Source of the DNA: Phylloscopus collybita
Taxonomy: Eukaryota > Chordata > Aves > Passeriformes > Phylloscopidae
Length of the DNA: 64,000 nt
Direction of reading: 5' to 3'
Assembly (NCBI GenBank): GCA_027886175.1
Contig: JAJNNQ010000003.1
Span: forward strand, 23,601,501 to 23,665,500
A program made the position numbers and the translations under genes. Below, piece by piece: positions 33,198-44,546 of this stretch. A model generated the notes under the pieces. That model made no database searches and was not told the DNA's origin. It saw only the letters and a list, made by a program, of their open reading frames with translations. Every line of letters starts with the position of its first letter. Positions within the stretch are counted from its first letter, which is position 1.

Positions 33198-34610
33198 CGA
33201 GAAGCTGCCTTTTGCCGAGAAAGCAGCGCTTCGCGGAACCACAGCCAGCGGCGTCTTTGGTACAGACGCAGGTTGTGCGGAGAAGCGAAAGAGAGCCGGG
33301 GAAGAATGTGGAAAGCTTAACTCGGTCGCTGCAAGCGGGTGCTGGCCAACAGCTTCTGGTCACCGTGTAGAAACTCTCCCAGCACAGTGCAGAGTCCCCG
33401 TGGCTAGTTCCTTGAAATACCTTTCCTGGCATCAGCCCAGAGCTGTACTGAGTGCAGCAGGTGTCAGGCAGTCTCCTCTCGCCGTGTAGGTGCTTCTGTT
33501 TTGTGTTTGCAGCGTGCTGAGAAGCCCTTTCGCTTGCTGCTGCTTCCAGCAAGCCAAAACGCTTTTGCAGCCACTTTCCTGCCTTTTCCACAGCAGGATC
33601 ACTGTCTAGCTGATTTACAGTTGCCTCTGCGTAGAGCAGCTAGAGGAGCAGCTCTGCCGGCTTTCCTCTGCTTCTGCATAGCAGAGCTGTCAAGAGCGAG
33701 AAGCTGCCTTTTGCCGAGAAAGCAGCGGTTCGTGGCACCACAGCCTGCAGCGTCTTCGGTACAGCCGCTGGGTGTGCAGAGAGGTGAAAGAGAGCCGGGG
33801 AAGAATGTGAAACGCCGAACTCGGTCGCTGTAAGCAGGTGCTTGTGAACAGCTTCTGGGCACCATGTAGAAACTCCCCCAAGACAGTGCAGAGTCCCCGA
33901 AGCTAGTGCATTGAAATACATGCCCTTGCAGTAGCCCAGAGCAGTACTGAGTGCAGCAGGAGTCAGGCAGTCTTCTCTCGCCGTGTAGATGCTTCTGTTT
34001 TGTGTTTGCAGCGTGAAGAGAAGCCCTCGTGTTTGCTGCTGCTTCCAGCAAGCCAAAACGCTTTTGCAGCCACTTTCCTGCCTTTTCCACAGCAGGATCA
34101 CTGTCTAGCTGATTTACAGTTGCCTCTGCTTAGAGCAGCTAGAGGAGCAGCTCTGCCGGCTTTCCTGTGCTTCTGCATAGCAGAGCTGTCAAGAGCGAGA
34201 AGCTGCCTTTTGCCGAGAAAGCAGCGCTTCGCGGAACCACAGCCAGCGGCGTCTTTGGTACAGCCGCAGGTTGTGCGGAGAAGCGAAAGAGAGCCGGGGA
34301 AGAATGTGGAAAGCCGAACTCGGTCTTTGCAAGCGGGTGCTGGCCAACAGCTTCTGGTCACCGTGTAGAAACTCTCCCAGCACAGTGCATAGTCCCTGTG
34401 GCTAGTTCCTTGAAATACCTTTCCTGGCAGCAGCCCAGACCTGTACTTAGCACGGCCGGTGTCAGGCAGTCTCCTCTCGCCGTGTAGGTGCTTCTGTTTT
34501 GTGTTTGCAGCGTGCAGAGAAGCCCTTTCGCTTGCTGCTGCTTCCAGCAAGCCAAAACGCTTTTGCAGCCACTTTCCTGCCTTTTCCACAGCAGGATCAC
34601 TGTCTAGCTG
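33198..34610. repeat. Displaced partial copy of the seven-unit HOR
   Basis: This 1,413-bp stretch matches 28,208-29,620 at an offset of 4,990 bp (10 x 499), including the C unit and the private CAGACCTGTAC and GTCTTTGC changes. It contains the last C unit of the window. The left edge is AACG/AGCG at 33,197 and the right edge GATTTACAG/GGTTTACAG at 34,611. Confidence 0.85.
33599..34097. repeat. Type C unit 9 (C2 subtype), last in window
   Basis: C unit of the displaced partial HOR copy, 4,990 bp after the one at 28,609. No C unit occurs to its right within the window, and none occurs before 16 kb. Confidence 0.86.
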
Positions 34611-37600
34611 ATTTACAGTTGCCTCTGCGTAGAGCAGCTAGAGGAGCAGCTCTGCCGGCTTTCCTGTGCTTCTGCATAGCAGAGCTGTCAAGAACGAGAA
34701 GCTGCCTTTTGCCGAGAAAGCAGCGCTTCGCGGAACCACAGCCAGCGGCGTCTTCGGTACAGCCGCAGGTTGTGCGGAGAAGCGAAAGAGAGCCGGGGAA
34801 GAATGTGGAAAGCCGAACTCGGTCGCTGCAAGCAGGTGCTAGCGAACAGCTTCTGGTCACCTTGGAGAAACTCCCCCAAGACAGTGGAGAGTCCCCGAAG
34901 CTAGTGCCTTGAAATACATGCCTTGGCAGTAGCCCAGAGCAGTACTGAGTGCAGCAGGTGTCAGGCAGTCTCCTCTTGCCGTGTGCGTGCTTCTGTTTTG
35001 TGTTTCCAATGTGCAGAGAAGCACTCGTGCTTGCTGCTGCATCCAGCAAGCCAAAACGCTTTTGCAGCAACTTTCCTGCCTTTCCCACTACAGGATCAAT
35101 TTCTAGCTGATTTACAGTTGTTTCTGCGTAGAGCAGCTAGAGGAGCAGCTCTGCCGGCTTTCCTGTGCTTCTGCATAGCAGAGCTGTCAAGAGCGAGAAG
35201 CTGCCTTTTGCCGAGAAAGCAGCGCTTCGCTGAACCACAGCCAGCGGCGTCTTTGGTACAGACGCAGGTTGTGCGGAGAAGCGAAAGAGAGCCGGGGAAG
35301 AATGTGGAAAGCTTAACTCGGTCGCTGCAAGCGGGTGCTGGCCAACAGCTTCTGGTCACCTTGTAGAAACTCTCCCAGCACAGTGCAGAGTCCCTGTGCC
35401 TAGTTCCTTGAAATACCTTTCCTGGCAGCAGCCCAGAGCAGTACTTAGTACAGCCGGTGTCAGGCAGTCTCCTCTCGCCGTGTAGGTGCTTCTGTTTTGT
35501 GTTTGCAGCGTGCAGAGAAGCCCTTTCGCTTGCTGCTGCTTCCAGCAAGCCAAAACGCTTTTGCAGCCACTTTCCTGCCTTTTCCACAGCAGGATCACTG
35601 TCTAGCTGATTTACAGTTGCCTCTGCGTAGAGCAGCTAGAGGAGCAGCTCTGCCGGCTTTCCTGTGCTTCTGCATAGCAGAGCTTTCAAGAACGAGAAGC
35701 TGCCTTTTGCCGAGAAAGCAGCGCTTCGCGGAACCACAGCCAGCGGCGTCTTCGGTACAGCCGCACGTTGTGCGGAGAAGCGAAAGAGAGCCGGGGAAGA
35801 ATGTGGAAAGCCGAACTCGGTCGCTGCAAGCAGGTGCTAGCGAACAGCTTCTGGTCACCTTGGAGAAACTCCCCCAAGACAGAGGAGAGTCCCCGAAGAT
35901 AGTGCCTTGAAATACATGCCTTGGCAATAGCCCAGAGCAGTACTGAGTGCAGCAGGTGTCAGGCAGTCTCCTCTTGCCGTGTGCGTGCTTCTGTTTTGTG
36001 TTTCCAATGTGCAGAGAAGCACTCGTGCTTGCTGCTGCATCCAGCAAGCCAAAACGCTTTTGCAGCAACTTTCCTGCCTTTCCCACTACAGGATCAATTT
36101 CTAGCTGATTTACAGTTGTTTCTGCGTAGAGCAGCTAGAGGAGCAGCTCTGCCGGCTTTCCTGTGCTTCTGCATAGCAGAGCTGTCAAGAACGAGAAGCT
36201 GCCTTTTGCCGAGAAAGCAGCGCTTCGCGGAACCACAGCCAGCGGCGTCTTTGGTACAGCCGCAGGTTGTGCGGAGAAGCGAAAGAGAGTCGGGGAAGAA
36301 TGTGGAAAGCTTAACTCGGTCGCTGCAAGCGGGTGCTGGCCAACAGCTTCTGGTCACCTTGTAGAAACTCTCCCAGCACAGTGCAGAGTCCCTGTGCCTA
36401 GTTCCTTGAAATACCTTTCCTGGCAGCAGCCCAGAGCAGTACTTAGTACAGCCGGTGTCAGGCAGTCTCCTCTCGCCGTGTAGGTGCTTCTGTTTTGTGT
36501 TTGCAGCGTGCAGAGAAGCCCTTTCGCTTGCTGCTGCTTCCAGCAAGCCAAAACGCTTTTGCAGCCACTTTCCTGCCTTTTCCACAGCAGGATCACTGTC
36601 TAGCTGATTTACAGTTGCCTCTGCGTAGAGCAGCTAGAGGAGCAGCTCTGCCGGCTTTCCTGTGCTTCTGCATAGCAGAGCTGTCAAGAACGAGAAGCTG
36701 CGTTTTGCCGAGAAAGCAGCGCTTCGCGGAACCACAGCCAGCGGCGTCTTCGGTACAGCCGCAGGTTGTGCAGAGAAGCGAAAGAGAGCCGGGGAAGAAT
36801 GTGGAAAGCCGAACTCGGTCGCTGCAAGCAGGTGCTAGCGAACAGCTTCTGGTCACCTTGGAGAAACTCCCCCAAGACAGTGGAGAGTCCCCGAAGCTAG
36901 TGCCTTGAAACACATGCCTTGGCAGTAGCCCAGAGCAGTACTGAGTGCAGCAGGTGTCAGGCAGTCTCCTCTTGCCGTGTGCGTGCTTCTGTTTTGTGTT
37001 TCCAATGTGCAGAGAAGCACTCGTGCTTGCTGCTGCATCCAGCAAGCCAAAACGCTTTTGCAGCAACTTTCCTGCCTTTCCCACTACAGGATCAATTTCT
37101 AGCTGATTTACAGTTGTTTCTGCGTAGAGCAGCTAGAGGAGCAGCTCTGCCGGCTTTCCTGTGCTTCTGCATAGCAGAGCTGTCAAGAGCGAGAAGCTGC
37201 CTTTTGCCGAGAAAGCAGCGCTTCGCGGAACCACAGCCAGCGGCGTCTTTGGTACAGCCGCAGGTTGTGCGGAGAAGCGAAAGAGAGCCGGGGAAGAATG
37301 TGGAAAGCTTAACCCGGTCGCTGCAAGCGGGTGCTGGCCAACAGCTTCTGGTCACCTTGTAGAAACTCTCCCAGCACAGTGCAGAGTCCCCGTGGCTAGT
37401 TCCTTGAAATACCTTTCCTGGCAGCAGCCCAGAGCTGTACTTAGTACAGCCGGTGTCAGGCAGTTTCCGCTTGCCGTGTAGGTGCTTCTGTGTTGTGTTT
37501 GCAGCGTGCAGAGAAGTCCTTTCGCTTGCTGCTGCTTCCCGCAAGCCAAAACGCTTTTGCAGCCACTTTCCTGCCTTTTCCACAGCAGGATCACTGTCTA

Positions 37601-40600
37601 GCTGATTTACAGTTGCCTCTGCGTAGAGCAGCTAGAGGAGCAGCTCTGCCGGCTTTCCTGTGCTTCTGCATAGCAGAGCTTTCAAGAACGAGAAGCTGCG
37701 TTTTGCCGAGAAAGCAGCGCTTCGCGGAACCACAGCCAGCGGCGTCTTTGGTACAGCCGCAGCTTGTGCGGAGAAGCGAAAGAGAGCCGGGGAAGAATGT
37801 GGAAAGCCGAACTCGGTCGCTGCAAGCAGGTGCTAGCGAACAGCTTCTGGTCACCTTGGAGAAACTCCCCCAAGACAGTGGAGAGTCCCCGAAGCTAGTG
37901 CCTTGAAATACATGCCTTGGCAGTAGCCCAGAGCAGTACTAAGTGCAGCAGGTGTCAGGCAGTCTCCTCTTGCCGTGTGCGTGCTTCTGTTTTGTGTTTC
38001 CAATGTGCAGAGAAGCACTCGTGCTTGCTGCTGCATCCAGCAAGCCAAAACGCTTTTGCAGCAACTTTCCTGCCTTTCCCACTACAGGATCAATTTCTAG
38101 CTGATTTACAGTTGTTTCTGCGTAGAGCAGCTAGAGGAGCAGCTCTGCCGGCTTTCCTGTGCTTCTGCATAGCAGAGCTGTCAAGAACGAGAAGCTGCCT
38201 TTTGCCGAGAAAGCAGCGGTTCGCTGAATCACAGCCAGCGGCGTCTTTGGTACAGCCGCAGGTTGTGCGGAGAAGCGAAAGAGAGTCGGGGAAGAATGTG
38301 GAAAGCTTAACTCGGTCGCTGCAAGCGGGTGCTGGCCAACAGCTTCTGGTCACCTTGTAGAAACTCTCCCAGCACAGTGCAGAGTCCCTGTGCCTAGTTC
38401 CTTGAAATACCTTTCCTGGCAGCAGCCCAGAGCAGTACTTAGTACAGCCGGTGTCAGGCAGTCTCCTCTCGCCGTGTAGGTGCTTCTGTTTTGTGTTTGC
38501 AGCGTGCAGAGAAGCCCTTTCGCTTGCTGCTGCTTCCAGCAAGCCAAAACGCTTTTGCAGCCACTTTCCTGCCTTTTCCACAGCAGGATCACTGTCTAGC
38601 TGATTTACAGTTGCCTCTGCGTAGAGCAGCTAGAGGAGCAGCTCTGCCGGCTTTCCTGTGCTTCTGCATAGCAGAGCTGTCAAGAATGAGAAGCTGCCTT
38701 TTGCCGAGAAAGCAGCGCTTCGCGGAACCACAGCCAGCGGCGTCTTCGGTACAGCCGCAGGTTGTGCGGAGAAGCGAAAGAGAGCCGGGGAAGAATGTGG
38801 AAAGCCGAACTCGGTGGCTGCAAGCAGGTGCTAGCGAACAGCTTCTGGTCACCTTGGAGAAACTCCCCCAAGACAGTGGAGAGTCCCCGAAGCTAGTGCC
38901 TTGAAATACATGCCTTGGCAGTAGCCCAGAGCAGTACTGAGTGCAGCAGGTGTCAGGCAGTCTCCTCTTGCCGTGTGCGTGCTTCTGTTTTGTGTTTCCA
39001 ATGTGCAGAGAAGCACTCGTGCTTGCTGCTGCATCCAGCAAGCCAAAACGCTTTTGCAGCAACTTTCCTGCCTTTCCCACTACAGGATCAATTTCTAGCT
39101 GATTTACAGTTGTTTCTGCGTAGAGCAGCTAGAGGAACAGCTCTGCCGGCTTTCCTGTGCTTCTGCATAGCAGAGCTGTCAAGAGCGAGAAGCTGCCTTT
39201 TGCCGAGAAAGCAGCGCTTCGCGGAACCACAGCCAGCGGCGTCTTTGGTACAGCCGCAAGTTGTGCGGAGAAGCGAAAGAGAGCCGGGGAAGAATGTGGA
39301 AAGCTTAACTCGGTCGCTGCAAGCGGGTGCTGGCCAACAGCTTCTGGTCACCTTGTAGAAACTCTCCCAGCACAGTGCAGAGTCCCCGTGGCTAGTTCCT
39401 TGAAATACCTTTCCTGGCAGCAGCCCAGAGCAGTACTTAGTACAGCCGGTGTCAGGCAAGTTCCGCTTGCTGTGTAGGTGCTTCTGTGTTGTGTTTGCAG
39501 CGTGCAGAGAAGTCCTTTCGCTTGCTGCGGCTTCCAGCAAGCCAAAACGCTTTTGCAGCCACTATCCTGCCTTTTCCACAGCAGGATCACTGTCTAGCTG
39601 ATTTACAGTTGCCTCTGCGTAGAGCAGCTAGAGGAGCAGCTCTGCCGGCTTTCCTGTGCTTCTGCATAGCAGAGCTGTCAAGAACGAGAAGCTGCCTTTT
39701 GCCGAGAAAGCAGCGCTTCGCGGAACCACAGCCAGCGGCGTCTTCGGTACAGCCGCAGGTTGTGCGGAGAAGCGAAAGAGAGCCGGGGAAGAATGTGGAA
39801 AGCCGAACTCGGTCGCTGCAAGCAGGTGCTAGCGAACAGCTTCTGGTCACCTTGGAGAAACTCCCCCAAGACAGAGGAGAGTCCCCGAAGCTAGTGCCTT
39901 GAAACACATGCCTTGGCAGTAGCCCAGAGCAGTACTGAGTGCAGCAGGTGTCAGGCAGTCTCCTCTTGCCGTGTGCGTGCTTCTGTTTTGTGTTTCCAAT
40001 GTGCAGAGAAGCACTCGTGCTTGCTGCTGCATCCAGCAAGCCAAAACGCTTTTGCAGCAACTTTCCTGCCTTTCCCACTACAGGATCAATTTCTAGCTGA
40101 TTTACAGTTGTTTCTGCGTAGAGCAGCTAGAGGAGCAGCTCTGCCGGCTTTCCTGTGCTTCTGCATAGCAGAGCTGTCAAGAGCGAGAAGCTGCCTTTTG
40201 CCGAGAAAGCAGCGCTTCGCGGAACCACAGCCAGCGGCGTCTTTGGTACAGCCGCAGGTTGTGCGGAGAAGCGAAAGAGAGCCGGGGAAGAATGTGGAAA
40301 GCTTAACTCGGTCGCTGCAAGCGGGTGCTGGCCAACAGCTTCTGGTCACCTTGTAGAAACTCTCCCAGCACAGTGCAGAGTCCCCGTGGCTAGTTCCTTG
40401 AAATACCTTTCCTGGCAGCAGCCCAGAGCAGTACTTAGTACAGCCGGTGTCAGGCAGTCTCCTCTCGCCGTGCAGAGAAGCCCTTTCGCTTGCTGCTGCT
40501 TCCAGCAAGCCAAAACGCTTTTGCAGCCACTTTCCTGCCTTTTCCACAGCAGGATCACTGTCTAGCTGATTTACAGTTGCCTCTGCGTAGAGCAGCTAGA

Positions 40601-43600
40601 GGAGCAGCTCTGCCGGCTTTCCTGTGCTTCTGCATAGCAGAGCTGTCAAGAATGAGAAGCTGCCTTTTGCCGAGAAAGCAGCGCTTCGCGGAACCACAGC
40701 CAGCGGCGTCTTCGGTACAGCCGCAGGTTGTGCGGAGAAGCGAAAGAGAGCCGGGGAAGAATGTGGAAAGCCGAACTCGGTCGCTGCAAGCAGGTGCTAG
40801 CGAACAGCTTCTGGTCACCTTGGAGAAACTCCCCCAAGACAGTGGAGAGTCCCCGAAGCTAGTGCCTTGAAATACATGCCTTGGCAGTAGCCCAGAGCAG
40901 TACTGAGTGCAGCAGGTGTCAGGCAGTCTCCTCTTGCCGTGTGCGTGCTTCTGTTTTGTGTTTCCAATGTGCAGAGAAGCACTCGTGCTTGCTGCTGCAT
41001 CCAGCAAGCCAAAACGCTTTTGCAGCAACTTTCCTGCCTTTCCCACTACAGGATCAATTTCTAGCTGATTTACAGTTGTTTCTGCGTAGAGCAGCTAGAG
41101 GAACAGCTCTGCCGGCTTTCCTGTGCTTCTGCATAGCAGAGCTGTCAAGAGCGAGAAGCTGCCTTTTGCCGAGAAAGCAGCGCTTCGCGGAACCACAGCC
41201 AGCGGCGTCTTTGGTACAGCCGCAAGTTGTGCGGAGAAGCGAAAGAGAGCCGGGGAAGAATGTGGAAAGCTTAACTCGGTCGCTGCAAGCGGGTGCTGGC
41301 CAACAGCTTCTGGTCACCTTGTAGAAACTCTCCCAGCACAGTGCAGAGTCCCCGTGGCTAGTTCCTTGAAATACCTTTCCTGGCAGCAGCCCAGAGCTGT
41401 ACTTAGTACAGCCGGTGTCAGGCAGTTTCCGCTTGCCGTGTAGGTGCTTCTGTGTTGTGTTTGCAGCGTGCAGAGAAGTCCTTTCGCTTGCTGCTGCTTC
41501 CAGCAAGCCAAAAGGCTTTTGCAGCCACTTTCCTGCCTTTTCCACAGCAGGATCACTGTCTAGCTGATTTACAGTTGCCTCTGCGTAGAGCAGCTAGAGG
41601 AGCAGCTCTGCCGGCTTTCCTGTGCTTCTGCATAGCAGAGCTGTCAAGAACGAGAAGCTGCGTTTTGCCGAGAAAGCAGCGCTTCGCGGAACCACAGCCA
41701 GCGGCGTCTTCGGTACAGCCGCAGGTTGTGCGGAGAAGCGAAAGAGAGCCGGGGAAGAATGTGGAAAGCCGAACTCGGTCGCTGCAAGCAGGTGCTAGCG
41801 AACAGCTTCTGGTCACCTTGGAGAAACTCCCCCAAGACAGTGGAGAGTCCCCGAAGCTAGTGCCTTGAAACACATGCCTTGGCAGTAGCCCAGAGCAGTA
41901 CTGAGTGCAGCAGGTGTCAGGCAGTCTCCTCTTGCCGTGTGCGTGCTTCTGTTTTGTGTTTCCAATGTGCAGAGAAGCACTCGTGCTTGCTGCTGCATCC
42001 AGCAAGCCAAAACGCTTTTGCAGCAACTTTCCTGCCTTTCCCACTACAGGATCAATTTCTAGCTGATTTACAGTTGTTTCTGCGTAGAGCAGCTAGAGGA
42101 GCAGCTCTGCCGGCTTTCCTGTGCTTCTGCATAGCAGAGCTGTCAAGAGCGAGAAGCTGCCTTTTGCCGAGAAAGCAGCGCTTCGCGGAACCACAGCCAG
42201 CGGCGTCTTTGGTACAGCCGCAGGTTGTGCGGAGAAGCGAAAGAGAGCCGGGGAAGCATGTGGAAAGCTTAACCCGGTCGCTGCAAGCAGGTGCTGGCCA
42301 ACAGCTTCTGGTCACCTTGTAGAAACTCTCCCAGCACAGTGCAGAGTCCCCGTGGCTAGTTCCTTGAAATACCTTTCCTGGCAGCAGCCCAGAGCAGTAC
42401 TTAGTACAGCCGGTGTCAGGCAGTCTCCTCTCGCCGTGTAGGTGCTTCTGTTTTGTGTTTGCAGCGTGCAGAGAAGCCCTTTCGCTTGCTGCTGCTTCCA
42501 GGAAGCCAAAACGCTTTTGCAGCCACTTTCCTGCCTTTTCCACAGCAGGATCACTGTCTAGCTGATTTACAGTTGCCTCTGCGTAGAGCAGCTAGAGGAG
42601 CAGCTCTGCCGGCTTTCCTGTGCTTCTGCATAGCAGAGCTTTCAAGAACGAGAAGCTGCGTTTTGCCGAGAAAGCAGCGCTTCGCGGAACCACAGCCAGC
42701 GGCGTCTTTGGTACAGCCGCAGCTTGTGCGGAGAAGCGAAAGAGAGCCGGGGAAGAATGTGGAAAGCCGAACTCGGTCGCTGCAAGCAGGTGCTAGCGAA
42801 CAGCTTCTGGTCACCTTGGAGAAACTCCCCCAAGACAGTGGAGAGTCCCCGAAGCTAGTGCCTTGAAATACATGCCTTGGCAGTAGCCCAGAGCAGTACT
42901 GAGTGCAGCAGGTGTCAGGCAGTCTCCTCTTGCTGTGTGCGTGCTTCTGTTTTGTGTTTCCAATGTGCAGAGAAGCACTCGTGCTTGCTGCTGCATCCAG
43001 CAAGCCAAAACGCTTTTGCAGCAACTTTCCTGCCTTTCCCACTACAGGATCAATTTCTAGCTGATTTACAGTTGTTTCTGCGTAGAGCAGCTAGAGGAGC
43101 AGCTCTGCCGGCTTTCCTGTGCTTCTGCATAGCAGAGCTGTCAAGAGCGAGAAGCTGCCTTTTGCCGAGAAAGCAGCGCTTCGCTGAACCACAGCCAGCG
43201 GCGTCTTCGGTACAGCCGCAGGTTGTGCGGAGAAGCGAAAGAGAACCGGGGAAGAATGTGGAAAGCTTAACTCGGTCGCTGCAAGCGGGTGCTGGCCAAC
43301 AGCTTCTGGTCACCTTGTAGAAACTCTCCCAGCACAGTGCAGAGTCCCCGTGGCTAGTTCCTTGAAATACCATTCCTGGCAGCAGCCCAGAGCTGTACTT
43401 AGTACAGCCGGTGTCAGACAGTTTCCGCTTGCCGTGTAGGTGCTTCTGTGTTGTGTTTGCAGCGTGCAGAGAAGTCCTTTCGCTTGCTGCTGCTTCCAGC
43501 AAGCCAAAACGCTTTTGCAGCCACTATCCTGCCTTTTCCACAGCAGGATCACTGTCTAGCTGATTTACAGTTGCCTCTGCGTAGAGCAGCTAGAGGAGCA

Positions 43601-44546
43601 GCTCTGCCGGCTTTCCTGTGCTTCTGCATAGCAGAGCTGTCAACAACGAGAAGCTGCGTTTTGCCGAGAAAGCAGCGCTTCGCGGAACCACAGCCAGCGG
43701 CGTCTTCGGTACAGCCGCAGGTTGTGCGGAGAAGCGAAAGAGAGCCGGGGAAGAATGTGGAAAGCCGAACTCGGTGGCTGCAAGCAGGTGCTAGCGAACA
43801 GCTTCTGGTCACCTTGGAGAAACTCCCCCAAGACAGTGGAGAGTCCCCGAAGCTAGTGCCTTGAAATACATGCCTTGGCAGTAGCCCAGAGCAGTACTGA
43901 GTGCAGCAGGTGTCAGGCAGTCTCCTCTTGCCGTGTGCGTGCTTCTGTTTTGTGTTTCCAATGTGCAGAGAAGCACTCGTGCTTGCTGCTGCATCCAGCA
44001 AGCCAAAACGCTTTTGCAGCAACTTTCCTGCCTTTCCCACTACAGGATCAATTTCTAGCTGATTTACAGTTGTTTCTGCGTAGAGCAGCTAGAGGAGCAG
44101 CTCTGCCGGCTTTCCTGTGCTTCTGCATAGCAGAGCTGTCAAGAACGAGAAGCTGCCTTTTGCCGAGAAAGCAGCGGTTCGCTGAATCACAGCCAGCGGC
44201 GTCTTTGGTACAGCCGCAGGTTGTGCGGAGAAGCGAAAGAGAGTCGGGGAAGAATGTGGAAAGCTTAACTCGGTCGCTGCAAGCGGGTGCTGGCCAACAG
44301 CTTCTGGTCACCTTGGAGAAACTCTCCCAGCACAGTGCAGAGTCCCTGTGCCTAGTTCCTTGAAATACCTTTCCTGGCAGCAGCCCAGAGCAGTACTTAG
44401 TACAGCCGGTGTCAGGCAGTCTCCTCTCGCCGTGTAGGTGCTTCTGTTTTGTGTTTGCAGCGTGCAGAGAAGCCCTTTCGCTTGCTGCTGCTTCCAGCAA
44501 GCCAAAACGCTTTTGCAGCCACTTTCCTGCCTTTTCCACAGCAGGA
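34611..44546. repeat. Strictly alternating A/B dimer block
   Basis: Units with starts from 34597 (B) to 44048 (A) alternate without exception: twenty units, ten B-A dimers. Only one length change occurs, the 30-bp deletion at about 40,470. Dimers differ by scattered substitutions and I found no clean larger period. This is the most regular dimeric stretch. Confidence 0.85.
40086..40554. repeat. 469-bp A unit with a 30-bp deletion
   Basis: At 40,461-40,480 the sequence runs from CTCTCGCCGTG directly into CAGAGAAGCC. The 30 bp that normally separate them, including the TTCTGTTTTGTGTTTGCAG stretch, are missing. The two ends of the lost segment share CGTG, as expected for slippage or microhomology-mediated loss. 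It is the only indel larger than 1 bp in the window. Confidence 0.93.

Noticed and set aside
16177..34101. 153-codon minus-strand frames in type C units
   Set aside because: They result from C-specific substitutions opening another frame and occur wherever C was copied. No homology recognised.
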